From NCBI GenBank assembly GCA_934699095.1, contig CAKUVI010000007.1, positions 62,001 to 126,000 of the forward strand: a stretch of 64,000 bases of DNA, read 5' to 3'. Made by a program: the position numbers and the translations under genes. Below the pieces are notes generated by a model that worked only from the letters and a program-made list of their open reading frames with translations, had not been told where the DNA came from and did no database searches. Shown here piece by piece: positions 41,959-50,805 of this stretch. Every line of letters begins with the position of its first letter. The stretch's first letter is position 1. This DNA is from an uncultured Bacteroidales bacterium. Lineage in GTDB: Bacteria > Bacteroidota > Bacteroidia > Bacteroidales > WCHB1-69.

Positions 41959-43704
41959 ATGAAAAAGGAATTCTTATCAATGATCTTGGTTTTCGCGGTT
42001 TTTGCGTCAGCTTTCGCACAAAATGACGATCCTGTGCTTATGACTGTCGGCAATGAGAAAGTGACCAAATCAGAATTCATCAAGGCTTACCAAAAAAACT
42101 CGATGTTAAGCGAATCCTCTGAGCAGGAACTCCGCGATTATCTTAAACTGTATTCAGAATATAGAATGAAAGTGCATGAGGCCAAACTGTTGAAACTCGA
42201 CACGGCTCAGGTGTTCCAAAATGAGTGGGCTTCTTACAAAAGCCAATATGCCCAGCAATACCTCATCGATACTGAGGTAAGTGAACAACTCCTCGAGGAA
42301 ACCTATGATCGTGCACGCTATCATGTCCGCGCCTCACATATCTTGATTCGCGTCACACCGGATGCATCCCCGAAAGACACCCTTGCAGCATATCATAAAA
42401 CCATGAAGATCAGGAATGAAATCATGGATGGTCTGGATTTTAACGAAGCCGCTGCCATGTATTCAGAGGATGAGTCAGCACGCGACTATGTGAATCCGCA
42501 GAATGGCCGAAAGATGAAAGGAAATCGCGGTGAACTCGGCTATTTCTCAGTCTTGGAGATGATTTATCCATTCGAGAGTGCTGCCTATAACACACGCGTA
42601 GGCGAGGTGTCGATGCCAGTGCGCACTCAGTTCGGATACCATCTGGTGTATGTTCAGGACAAGATTCCAGCAATTGCCAAGATATTTGTGTCGCAAATCT
42701 TCATTGCAGACACCTCGGCATTGAGCAAAACCGTTGACCATAGCGCTGTGATGTCAAAATATCAGGAGATAAAGGGCAAGTTCAACAACGGCACTCCGTT
42801 CGAAGAACTCGCAGCCCAATATTCTGACGATTTGGCCACCAAGAACAACGGCGGACGTATGGAACCGTGCGCGCCCAACCGCCGCCCGGGCAATTTCCTC
42901 TATGCAGCAATTAATGTCAAGAAAAACCAGATCTCCGAGCCAGTGCCGTCTGCCATAGGCTGGCATATACTCCGTCTCGACTCTGTCGTTTACACATCTG
43001 TCAACGACGAGTTCAAGTACATGCTTAAAAACAAGCTCAGCCGCGACACCCGCTCCCAGAAGAGCAAGGCTTCTCTTGTTGAAAAGCTTAAAAAAGAGTA
43101 TAACTATAATGAAAACGGGAAGAAAGCGGCAATGAAGTTCTTCAAGAAAAACCTTCCCGAAAACTATCTCCAAATAAAAAACCTCAAAATAGAGTCTCTC
43201 CCCGGTATTGAAAAACTCAAACCGATGTGCACCTACGCAGACCAGGCTCTCTCTGCTGCCGATTTCGGAAAGTATATCTCCCGCTTCCAAGGCAAGCAGA
43301 TTAATGGCGACAAAGTTAACTTCCTGGAGGACATTTTCTCCGGTTTCGTTGGCGAAAACATACTCCGTTATGAAAGCACACAGCTCATGACAAAATATCC
43401 GGAATACCGTGATGTTGTGAATGAAGTTTATGACGGACTCATGATTTATGAAGTCAATTCCCTTAAAATATGGAATGCGGCCATAAAAGACACTGTCGGA
43501 GCCGAGAAATTCTATGAGTCCATCAAAACACAATTCCCTTCAGGTGACACCTTGAACCCTTATAAATCTTTTGACGAAGTACGCGCCGTGGTCATAAGCC
43601 AATATCAGGATTTTCTTGAAAAGCAATGGCTTAAGGAACTCCATCAAAAGTATCCTGTGAAATTAGACGAGGATGTCTTCCGCTCAATTCTTTCAAAGAG
43701 ATAA
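41959..43704 (+). CDS. Periplasmic peptidylprolyl isomerase with two parvulin domains (SurA/PpiD-like)
   Basis: About 581 residues with a signal peptide (MKKEFLSMILVFAVFASAFA, Q). The N-terminal chaperone-like part starts NDDPVLMTVGNEKVTKSEFI. Two parvulin-type domains follow: YHVRASHILIRVTPDASPKD (about 115-235, ending RTQFGYHLVYVQDK) and IFVSQIFIADTSALSK (about 240-345, ending AIGWHILRLDSV). A long C-terminal helical region remains. The role is folding and delivery of outer-membrane proteins. The ATG at 41959 is preferred over the in-frame TTG at 41953. The next gene starts two bases after the stop. Confidence 0.88.
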   Translation: MKKEFLSMILVFAVFASAFAQNDDPVLMTVGNEKVTKSEFIKAYQKNSMLSESSEQELRDYLKLYSEYRMKVHEAKLLKLDTAQVFQNEWASYKSQYAQQYLIDTEVSEQLLEETYDRARYHVRASHILIRVTPDASPKDTLAAYHKTMKIRNEIMDGLDFNEAAAMYSEDESARDYVNPQNGRKMKGNRGELGYFSVLEMIYPFESAAYNTRVGEVSMPVRTQFGYHLVYVQDKIPAIAKIFVSQIFIADTSALSKTVDHSAVMSKYQEIKGKFNNGTPFEELAAQYSDDLATKNNGGRMEPCAPNRRPGNFLYAAINVKKNQISEPVPSAIGWHILRLDSVVYTSVNDEFKYMLKNKLSRDTRSQKSKASLVEKLKKEYNYNENGKKAAMKFFKKNLPENYLQIKNLKIESLPGIEKLKPMCTYADQALSAADFGKYISRFQGKQINGDKVNFLEDIFSGFVGENILRYESTQLMTKYPEYRDVVNEVYDGLMIYEVNSLKIWNAAIKDTVGAEKFYESIKTQFPSGDTLNPYKSFDEVRAVVISQYQDFLEKQWLKELHQKYPVKLDEDVFRSILSKR

Positions 43705-43706
43705 AA

Positions 43707-44549
43707 GTGAAAAATATCAGACTCCTAATATTGGTTATGCTTGCAGCTCTGACTGCAGTGTCCTGCCATTCACGCAAGGATAGGGTTGTTGCTCAGGTTT
43801 ACCAATACAAACTATATAATTCTGAACTCCAAAACATAATGCCGTCAGGCCTCTCACCCGAAGACAGTATGGGGCTGGTCAACGATTATGTCGAAAATTG
43901 GATCAAGGAAAAACTCATACTTCATGAAGCAGAGAAAAAACTCACCCCTTTCGAAAAGAATTTTGAAAGGGAAATCTCCAATTATCGCGATATACTGTTG
44001 ATTAACAAATATTATGAAAAACTTTGGAAATCAGATACTTCTAATCTGAAAATTACAGATAAAGATGTCTCAGATTTCTCAAAATCTTTAGATACAAGAT
44101 ATACTGTAGAAAAGGAGATAGTGAGGGTTAACTATGTGAAAATGCCGTCTAATTCCAGTGATTTGTCAAGAGTCAGGGAGATTCTTTTCAATGAAAACCT
44201 GCGTAGAGAAAACAAGCAGGAACTTTCCGATATGTTGGGCGACACAATAGAATATCTGTTGGATGATGACGCCTGGCTGTATCTTGACGACCTTCAAAAT
44301 GAGGTTGCTTTTGAGATTTCAGTGGGCGAAAACGGTGCGAACCCCAAATGCATAGAAAAGAGGGTGGGCGATAATGTCATCTTCATTGTGATATTAGACT
44401 ACAGGTCGCAACGTTCTGTGAACGAGACCAGTGAGGAGCGTGCCGCCGCTGAAATGCTTCTTCTTAACCAGAGAAGATCACAGTTTATTAGCGACTATGT
44501 TGAAAAACTCTACGAAAAAGCCCTGAAAGAGGGAAAGATTGTACAATAA
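43707..44549 (+). CDS. SurA N-domain-like lipoprotein without catalytic domain
   Basis: A 280-residue lipoprotein with GTG start and lipobox (LVMLAALTAVSCHS). The helical region SPEDSMGLVNDYVENWIKEK then LILHEAEKKLTPF resembles the chaperone domain of SurA-type proteins. No parvulin motif is visible, so it may be a pure chaperone. It is translationally close to the parvulin protein upstream (two-base gap) and followed after nine bases by dut. The GTG start is supported by the immediate signal peptide and the tight spacing. Confidence 0.7.
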   Translation: MKNIRLLILVMLAALTAVSCHSRKDRVVAQVYQYKLYNSELQNIMPSGLSPEDSMGLVNDYVENWIKEKLILHEAEKKLTPFEKNFEREISNYRDILLINKYYEKLWKSDTSNLKITDKDVSDFSKSLDTRYTVEKEIVRVNYVKMPSNSSDLSRVREILFNENLRRENKQELSDMLGDTIEYLLDDDAWLYLDDLQNEVAFEISVGENGANPKCIEKRVGDNVIFIVILDYRSQRSVNETSEERAAAEMLLLNQRRSQFISDYVEKLYEKALKEGKIVQ

Positions 44550-44558
44550 CAGCAAATT

Positions 44559-45002
44559 ATGATCTGCAAGATTTTTAACACATCAAATAATGATATGCCC
44601 GCTTATGCATCCGATAATGCTGCGGGTATGGACCTTCGTGCCAATCTGACTGATAATGTGGTACTAAAGCCTCTCGAACGCCGCCTAATACCTACCGGGC
44701 TGTTTATGGAACTTCCGTCTGATTGCGAGGCTCAGATTCGGCCGAGAAGCGGTTTGGCCTTTAAAAACGGAATCACTGTTTTGAACAGTCCCGGCACTAT
44801 TGACGCCGACTACCGTGGCGAAATCAAAGTCCTCCTGATAAACCTTTCAAATGAGGATTTCACAATAGAAAACGGTGACAGGATAGCGCAGATGGTGATA
44901 TCCAAATTCGAGCAGTGTGAGATTGTCAGAGTGGAGAAATTCGAAGACCTTTCAGGAACTGAACGCGGTGCCGGCGGATTCGGACACAGCGGAAAAAAAT
45001 AG
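44559..45002 (+). CDS. dut: dUTP diphosphatase
   Basis: A 147-residue trimeric dUTPase that removes dUTP and supplies dUMP for thymidylate. All five family motifs are present: AAGMDLRANL (1), PRSGLAFKNGI (2), GTIDADYRGEIKVLLIN (3), RIAQMVI (4) and the C-terminal P-loop-like RGAGGFGHSGKK (5). The length is standard. It sits in the middle of an envelope-protein transcript, and the next gene starts eight bases after the stop. Confidence 0.95.
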   Translation: MICKIFNTSNNDMPAYASDNAAGMDLRANLTDNVVLKPLERRLIPTGLFMELPSDCEAQIRPRSGLAFKNGITVLNSPGTIDADYRGEIKVLLINLSNEDFTIENGDRIAQMVISKFEQCEIVRVEKFEDLSGTERGAGGFGHSGKK

Positions 45003-45009
45003 TCCTGCC

Positions 45010-46374
45010 ATGTGGAAAAATCTCTTGCTGATAGTATTCGCGTTGCTCTGTTTCAGCGCACCCGCCCAAACGGGTAAGAAAGTCAGGAACACTGCTGACA
45101 ACTCTTCCGAGAATGTCTCCGCACGCAAAATTTCGAGCCGCTTCAACAACGGCCTTAGAAGTTTCTACACCGCCCAGACCGATGACGCGGAACGCATTTT
45201 CTCCGATATCGTCAGAGATAACCCCAAACATGCCCCGTCTTACTTCATGCTGTCCAAAATATATACAGAAAAAGGACAATTTTCCGAGGCCGAGATAGCC
45301 CTCAACAATGCAATCAAGGCAGACAAGGACAATGTCTGGTACCGCGTCGCCCTCGGTGAAAACTATATCAAAACCGAAAACTTCAAAAAGGCAACCCCTA
45401 TTTGGGAGTCTGTTTGTAAGGAAATGCCTGATAATGAGTTGTTTCTGTTTAATCTTTACGACTGTTACCAACATCTCAACAATTATTCAAAGATGATTGA
45501 GACGTTAGACATTATGGAGGATAAGTTTGGGCCGAGGGAGGAATTTACTCGTAATAAGGTGATTCTTTGGCTGAGAAAAAATGAACTCAACTCTGCTATC
45601 GGCGAATATGACAAACTTATTGAGAAACAACCGTATGAGGTGACTAACTATTTGAGGGCCGGGGTCTTGTGCGAAGAACACAACCTGTCTGACAAGGCTG
45701 TTTCGTACTATGAAAGGGCTTACAAGATATTTCCTGACAACCCTGAGGTCAATATGATGCTCGCGAATTTCTATATACTCAAGAACGATGAGGAGAAGAG
45801 CTTGCAATATATTCAATATGTCATCCCGAATCCAGAGGTTGGCATAGAGAAAAAAATCCCGTTTATAAGAAAACAGATCCAGAATATGGATCAAAACAGT
45901 GCCAAAAAAGTCGAGGAATGGGCACGCCAGCTTGTCTCAGCCCACCCTGACGATTATCAGAGCCATGAGGCTTTGGCCGAGGTGTGCATGAAGCTCGGCA
46001 AGTTCTCAGAGGCAGCCGACAACTACGAAAAACTTCTCGATATCAGCAACTCGGCTCAGGGTGATCAATCGTCTTATGTCCAGAATTGGGAATCGTATGT
46101 CAAGTCTGTGGAAAAGACGGGCAATTTGGTGCGGCTTCTGAAGTATGAGGACGACATAGCCACTATTTTCCCTCAGACGCCTGCAATGCTTGCGGTTTTG
46201 GCCAAGGCTTTTCTTCAGTCAAACAATCCAGTCAAGGCTATAGAGTATTACAAGCAGGCTTTGGCTTTTGCGTATGACGCGGACGACATTTCCATGATTA
46301 ACAAAGGACTGTATGATGCATATATGATGAAAGGTGATACTGAGAACGCGAAGAGATACAATCCTCGCAATTGA
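45010..46374 (+). CDS. Exported tetratricopeptide repeat protein
   Basis: About 454 residues from the ATG at 45010, beginning with a signal peptide (LLLIVFALLCFSAPAQTGKK). An earlier in-frame ATG (44917) lies inside dut and would bury the signal, so it is rejected. About ten TPR units are visible, for example APSYFMLSKIYTEKGQFSEA, VWYRVALGENYIKTENFKKA, AVSYYERAYKIFPDNPEVNM and QSHEALAEVCMKLGKFSEAA. Such proteins scaffold periplasmic complexes. With SurA-like factors upstream, an envelope assembly role is plausible but not shown. Confidence 0.8.
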   Translation: MWKNLLLIVFALLCFSAPAQTGKKVRNTADNSSENVSARKISSRFNNGLRSFYTAQTDDAERIFSDIVRDNPKHAPSYFMLSKIYTEKGQFSEAEIALNNAIKADKDNVWYRVALGENYIKTENFKKATPIWESVCKEMPDNELFLFNLYDCYQHLNNYSKMIETLDIMEDKFGPREEFTRNKVILWLRKNELNSAIGEYDKLIEKQPYEVTNYLRAGVLCEEHNLSDKAVSYYERAYKIFPDNPEVNMMLANFYILKNDEEKSLQYIQYVIPNPEVGIEKKIPFIRKQIQNMDQNSAKKVEEWARQLVSAHPDDYQSHEALAEVCMKLGKFSEAADNYEKLLDISNSAQGDQSSYVQNWESYVKSVEKTGNLVRLLKYEDDIATIFPQTPAMLAVLAKAFLQSNNPVKAIEYYKQALAFAYDADDISMINKGLYDAYMMKGDTENAKRYNPRN

Positions 46375-46393
46375 AATATGGTAAAACAATAAC

Positions 46394-46425
46394 AAAAAAG
46401 GCAAACCCTTGGGTTTGCCTTTTTT
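46394..46425. terminator. Bidirectional terminator between the TPR gene and clpB
   Basis: A perfect 15-bp stem including A and T runs: AAAAAAGGCAAACCC (46394-46408) with GGGTTTGCCTTTTTT (46411-46425). It can stop both convergent transcripts. Confidence 0.92.
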
Positions 46426-46443
46426 GTTGAATGTAGGTTATGA

Positions 46444-49041
46444 TTATTTTTTGTAGAAAACGAATTTACCGTCTTCGATTGAGTCAACTATGATGGTGTC
46501 GCCAGGTCCGATGTTGTCTGACAAAATCATCTTCGAGAGTTCGTTCATCACCTTCTTCTGGATCACTCTCTTCAGAGGTCTTGCGCCATACATCGGGTCG
46601 TAGCCGAGGTCGGCGAGCAGTTTCATTGCATAGTCGCTGAACTCAATCTTCAGGTTGCGCTGTTCGAGAAGGTTGCGCAAGTTGTTCAGTTGCAAGTTGA
46701 TGATGTCTTTAATCTCGCGTTTTGACAGAGGTTGGAACATGACGATTTCATCTATTCTGTTCAAAAATTCAGGTTTAAGAGATTTTTTGAGCAGGTCGTT
46801 AAGTTCCGCCTTTGTTCTTTGGAACACCTCTTCATCCGAGAAAGCACCGGGGTTCGAGTAGTTTTCCTGAATGATGTTGGAACCCAAGTTAGATGTCATG
46901 ATGATTATGGTGTTCTTGAAGTCTGCCACACGTCCCTTGTTGTCGGTCAGACGTCCGTCGTCAAGTACTTGAAGCAGGATGTTGAAGACATCAGGATGCG
47001 CTTTTTCAATCTCGTCAAAGAGTATCACTGAGTAAGGTTTGCGGCGCACTTTCTCGGTCAGTTGTCCTCCCTCTTCGTAGCCTATATAGCCAGGAGGCGA
47101 GCCGATAAGTCTTGAGACAGAGTGCGGCTCCTGGAATTCGCTCATGTCGAAACGAGTCATTGCATCTTCAGTGTTGAACAGGTATTCGGCGAGAGCTTTT
47201 GCAAGCTCGGTCTTGCCGACGCCTGTAGTACCCATGAAGATGAAGGAGCCGAGAGGTCGTCGGGCGTCCTGCAGGCCGGCGCGGCTGCGGCGTATTGCGT
47301 CGGAGACTGCAGTTATAGCCTCATCCTGTCCCACAACTCTCTTGTGAAGCTCTTCTTCCAGATGCAGCAGTTTGGATTTCTCGCTCTGCATCATCTTGTT
47401 AACCGGTATGCCGGTCCAGCGGGCGACAACTTCGGCGATGTCGTCGGCTGTCACCTTCTCGTCAATCAGGGCACTGTCGCCCTGTTGCTTGTCCAACTCC
47501 TCCTGAAGTGCCACGATTTTGTCTTCGGCATTCTTGATGAGCCCGTAGCGGAGTTCAGCCACGCGGCCGTAATTGCCTTGTCGCTCCTCATCGGCGGCCT
47601 CGATCTTGTAATGCTCTATCTCGTCCTTGCAGTGCTGTATCTGGTCTATGATGCTCTTTTCACTGCGCCATTTTGATGACAGGTCGTTGCGTTTCTCCTG
47701 AAGTTCAGAGAGAGTCTTGCTGATCTGTTGCACTTTGGTCTCGTCTTTTTCCAGTTTCAAGGCTTCGCGTTCAATCTCTAATTGCGAGATTCTGTGTTGG
47801 ACGTCGTCCAGCTCCTCTGGCACCGAGTTGATTTCCAGCTTCAGTTTTGCGGCGGCCTCGTCGATAAGGTCGATTGCTTTGTCGGGCAGGAACCTGTCGC
47901 CGATGTATCGTTGCGACAACTCAACTGCGGCTATGATAGCCTCGTCCATGATCTTCACCTGGTGGTGGTTCTCATAACGCTCCTTAAGTCCACGCAGGAT
48001 GGAAATGGCGCTGTATTTGTCGGGCTCCTCGATTTTTACGGGCTGGAAACGACGTTCCAAGGCCTTGTCTTTCTCGAAGTATTTCTGATATTCGTCCAAA
48101 GTGGTGGCACCGATTGAGCGAAGTTCGCCACGTGCCAGAGCCGGTTTCAGTATGTTGGCTGCGTCCATGGCGCCGTCGCCGCTTGCACCTGCGCCCACCA
48201 AAGTGTGGATTTCATCGATGAAGAGGATGATTTCGCCATTTGACTCTATCACTTCATTTATTACGCTCTTCAAACGCTCCTCGAATTCGCCCTTGTATTT
48301 GGCGCCGGCGATGAGGGCTCCCATGTCGAGTGAAAACAGCTTCTTGGTCTTCAGGTTCTCGGGGATGTCGCCGCTCACAAGTCGTTGCGCCAAACCTTCG
48401 GCAATGGCTGTCTTGCCGACGCCTGCCTCACCTATTAAGATAGGGTTGTTCTTGGTCCTGCGCGAAAGTATCTGCAGCACACGCCTGATCTCGTCTTCCC
48501 TTCCGATGACGGGGTCGAGCTTGCCCTTTCGGGCCATGTCGTTGAGGTTCTTCGCGTATTTGTTGAGCGCGTTGTATGTCTCCTCTTGGGAGGCTCCGTT
48601 CACTTTCTTGCCGTTGTGAAGTTCGGCGATGGCTGCTTTTAGTCCTTTCTCAGTTATGCCTGCGTCTTTCAGGATGCGCGAGGCCGTTCCGCCCGCCATC
48701 AACACTCCGTAGAGCAGATGCTCCAAGGCCATGTACTCGTCACCCGACTCGTCACAGAACATCACAGCCTTCTGCATGGCTGTCTGTGTGCTGCCTCCAA
48801 GGTAGTATTCTGTGCCGCTGCTCTTCGGAAGATGCGAGATCTCCCTGTCAACGGCTTGCTTTATCACCTGCGGGTTGGCCGACTGCTTTTTCAAGATGAA
48901 CGGCACCACGTTGTCGTCCAAGTCAAGCATCGACTTGAGAATGTGCAGAGTGTCAACCTGCTGGTTCTGGTTGCGGGCCGCCACCATCTGGGCGTTCGCA
49001 ATCACTTCCTGTGTCTTTATTGTTAAATTATTTGGGTTCAT
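46444..49041 (-). CDS. clpB: ATP-dependent disaggregase ClpB
   Basis: An 865-residue AAA+ chaperone that extracts polypeptides from aggregates together with DnaK. N-domain at 1-150 (TIKTQEVIANAQMVAARNQN). NBD1 with Walker A GEAGVGKTAIAEGLAQR and Walker B LFIDEIHTLVGAG. Middle coiled-coil domain at about 400-530, which marks ClpB rather than ClpA/C. NBD2 with GTTGVGKTELAKALAEYLF and ILFDEIEKAHPDVF. Usual length. A short inverted repeat CTGACA-N3-TGTCAG lies in the promoter region, which may carry its heat-shock control. Confidence 0.96.
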   Translation of the reverse strand: MNPNNLTIKTQEVIANAQMVAARNQNQQVDTLHILKSMLDLDDNVVPFILKKQSANPQVIKQAVDREISHLPKSSGTEYYLGGSTQTAMQKAVMFCDESGDEYMALEHLLYGVLMAGGTASRILKDAGITEKGLKAAIAELHNGKKVNGASQEETYNALNKYAKNLNDMARKGKLDPVIGREDEIRRVLQILSRRTKNNPILIGEAGVGKTAIAEGLAQRLVSGDIPENLKTKKLFSLDMGALIAGAKYKGEFEERLKSVINEVIESNGEIILFIDEIHTLVGAGASGDGAMDAANILKPALARGELRSIGATTLDEYQKYFEKDKALERRFQPVKIEEPDKYSAISILRGLKERYENHHQVKIMDEAIIAAVELSQRYIGDRFLPDKAIDLIDEAAAKLKLEINSVPEELDDVQHRISQLEIEREALKLEKDETKVQQISKTLSELQEKRNDLSSKWRSEKSIIDQIQHCKDEIEHYKIEAADEERQGNYGRVAELRYGLIKNAEDKIVALQEELDKQQGDSALIDEKVTADDIAEVVARWTGIPVNKMMQSEKSKLLHLEEELHKRVVGQDEAITAVSDAIRRSRAGLQDARRPLGSFIFMGTTGVGKTELAKALAEYLFNTEDAMTRFDMSEFQEPHSVSRLIGSPPGYIGYEEGGQLTEKVRRKPYSVILFDEIEKAHPDVFNILLQVLDDGRLTDNKGRVADFKNTIIIMTSNLGSNIIQENYSNPGAFSDEEVFQRTKAELNDLLKKSLKPEFLNRIDEIVMFQPLSKREIKDIINLQLNNLRNLLEQRNLKIEFSDYAMKLLADLGYDPMYGARPLKRVIQKKVMNELSKMILSDNIGPGDTIIVDSIEDGKFVFYKK

Positions 49042-49079
49042 TTTTCTTTTTTCTCCTTTCTGATACTCCTCACTTTTAG

Positions 49080-49119
49080 CAAATATGTTGCCAATACTTT
49101 CCTACTGACATTTTGTCAG
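49080..49119 (-). promoter_or_regulatory. clpB promoter region with inverted repeat CTGACA-N3-TGTCAG
   Basis: A weak -7 box CATATTTG (49087-49080 on the minus strand) predicts a start near 49073. The perfect six-base inverted repeat at 49105-49119 then falls at about -32 to -46, where a repressor or specialised sigma could act. Confidence 0.45.
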
Positions 49120-49166
49120 AAGATTAAACTTTTAAAGAAAAAAAATATCATATAAATGATTTTCTG

Positions 49167-49196
49167 TTTGTGCTATTTAAAAAAATAGTATCTTTG
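49167..49196 (+). promoter_or_regulatory. Promoter of the ECF sigma factor gene
   Basis: TTTG (49167-49170), an 18-base spacer and TATCTTTG (49189-49196) make the best full match to the Bacteroidetes consensus in this window. The predicted leader is about 119 nt. Confidence 0.65.
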
Positions 49197-49321
49197 CAGG
49201 TTTTTATTTAGGTATTATTAATCATAAGTCATTAAAAAAAAGTAAAGGAGACCGGCTATCGAATAAACATCTACTTTCTGAATTATTATAAAAGTATCGT
49301 AACAAAGAAAGGAACAAGACT

Positions 49322-49900
49322 ATGAATTGGAATACCTTGACCGATAACGAACTGATAGCACGTTATCAAGCAGGTGATGAGTCTGCTTTGAAATATTTGG
49401 TCCTCCGGTACGAGAGACGTTTGTTTTCCTACATTATGGCCTCCGTCAAAAACAAAGAGCTGGCGGAAGACATATTCCAAGATACCTTTATCAAGGTGAT
49501 CAACACCATCCGTTCTGGCAACTACCAGGAAGAAGGTAAATTCTTCCAATGGATTATGCGCATCGCCAACAATCTTAAAATCGACTACTTCCGCAAAATG
49601 CAACGTATGCCGATTCTCGAAACCGACGAAGACTTCGACATTTTCACCGTGCTGAATAATCGCGAAGAATCAGTGGAAGATAAAATCATCAAAGAGCAGA
49701 CCTATTCAGACCTGACTCATTATGTCGAATATCTCCCTGAAGACCAAAAAGAGGTGCTCAAAATGCGCATCTACATGGATTACAGCTTCAAAGACATAGC
49801 AACCCTGACTAATGTCAGCATCAATACTGCCCTGGGCCGCATGAGATACGCTCTCATCAACCTGCGCAAAATCATGAAAAAGCATCAGGTGGCCCTCTGA
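49322..49900 (+). CDS. RNA polymerase ECF sigma factor
   Basis: A 192-residue sigma-70 family protein. Region 2 covers LVLRYERRLFSYIMASVKNK and ELAEDIFQDTFIKVINTI, which bind core and the -10 element. Region 4 has PEDQKEVLKMRIYMDYSFKD and VSINTALGRMRYALINLRK, a helix-turn-helix. No anti-sigma gene is next to it (clpB divergent on one side, a crotonase with its own promoter on the other), so its signal is not apparent. An unusually well-matched housekeeping promoter and a leader over 100 nt suggest control after transcription. Confidence 0.88.
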   Translation: MNWNTLTDNELIARYQAGDESALKYLVLRYERRLFSYIMASVKNKELAEDIFQDTFIKVINTIRSGNYQEEGKFFQWIMRIANNLKIDYFRKMQRMPILETDEDFDIFTVLNNREESVEDKIIKEQTYSDLTHYVEYLPEDQKEVLKMRIYMDYSFKDIATLTNVSINTALGRMRYALINLRKIMKKHQVAL

Positions 49901-49971
49901 TTTCTCTTTTCCCCATGGTTGCAATATTTCAGAAAATTTGTCTGCTTGTGCACATCGGTCTCAAATTTTCT

Positions 49972-49979
49972 TATCTTTG
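49972..49979 (+). promoter_or_regulatory. Putative -7 box (TATCTTTG) for the crotonase-dehydrogenase pair
   Basis: An exact TAnnTTTG match. Transcription near 49986 leaves a 15-base leader to the ATG at 50001 and excludes the upstream in-frame ATG at 49938. Confidence 0.55.
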
Positions 49980-50000
49980 CAAATTGTAAAAAATGATGTT

Positions 50001-50786
50001 ATGGATTACCAATTCTTAAAAATAGACAATAACGACTTCATCTGCACACTTACCATCTCAGCGGAGAAGTCGTTAAACGCTTTAAATACCAAAATCCTGT
50101 CTGAGATAGATGATTTTTTGGATCATTTAGATGAAAAAACGCGTGTCTTGATTATCACCGGTGCAGGTGAGAAGGCTTTTGTGGCCGGTGCTGACATATC
50201 GGAGATGAGCAATCTCAATGGTGAAGAAGGTCGGAAATTCGGCAAATATGGGGCAGATGTTTTCTATAAAATCGAAACGCTTCCGATTCCGGTCATTGCG
50301 GCGGTGAACGGATTCGCTTTGGGCGGCGGATGCGAGTTGGCGATGGCCTGCGACATCCGGATTGCCTCTTCGAAAGCCAAGTTCGGTCAGCCGGAAGTAG
50401 GTTTAGGCATCATACCGGGATTCTCCGGCACTTACCGTTTGCCGCGTCTCGTCGGCTTGGGCAATGCCAAAGAGCTTATCTACACGGGTAAGGCCATCCG
50501 CGCCGACGATGCTTTGCGAATCGGGCTCGTGAACAGAGTCGTTGAACCTGAAAATCTGATGGAAGAGACTGTAGCCCTCGCAAAGCAAATCATAGCAAAA
50601 TCCGCCTCGGCAGTGGCCGCAGCAAAACTGAGCATCAACACCGAATACAACGAAGCTCCCGAGAAAGCTATCGAAATGGAGAGCCTGAATTTTGGCAAAT
50701 GCTTCGATAATTACGACCAAAAAGAGGGTATGAAAGCCTTCTTGGAAAAAAGAAACCCTGATTTCAAGGATAAAGTTAATTTCTAA
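50001..50786 (+). CDS. Enoyl-CoA hydratase/crotonase
   Basis: A 261-residue crotonase-family enzyme that hydrates crotonyl-CoA type substrates. Oxyanion-hole motif GEKAFVAGADISEM; both catalytic glutamates are present in GFALGGGCELAMACDIRIAS and KFGQPEVGLGIIPGFSG. It is followed after 19 bases by a 3-hydroxyacyl-CoA dehydrogenase, so together they would interconvert acetoacetyl-CoA and crotonyl-CoA. Thiolase and acyl-CoA dehydrogenase genes are not adjacent. Direction (butyrate-type reduction or acid breakdown) cannot be told from the pair alone. Confidence 0.9.
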   Translation: MDYQFLKIDNNDFICTLTISAEKSLNALNTKILSEIDDFLDHLDEKTRVLIITGAGEKAFVAGADISEMSNLNGEEGRKFGKYGADVFYKIETLPIPVIAAVNGFALGGGCELAMACDIRIASSKAKFGQPEVGLGIIPGFSGTYRLPRLVGLGNAKELIYTGKAIRADDALRIGLVNRVVEPENLMEETVALAKQIIAKSASAVAAAKLSINTEYNEAPEKAIEMESLNFGKCFDNYDQKEGMKAFLEKRNPDFKDKVNF

Positions 50787-50805
50787 CATATAAAATTCTT
50801 AAAAT

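Noticed and set aside
44917..45009. N-terminal extension of the TPR protein starting inside dut
   Set aside because: It would place 31 non-hydrophobic residues before a clear signal peptide. The ATG at 45010 is eight bases after the dut stop.
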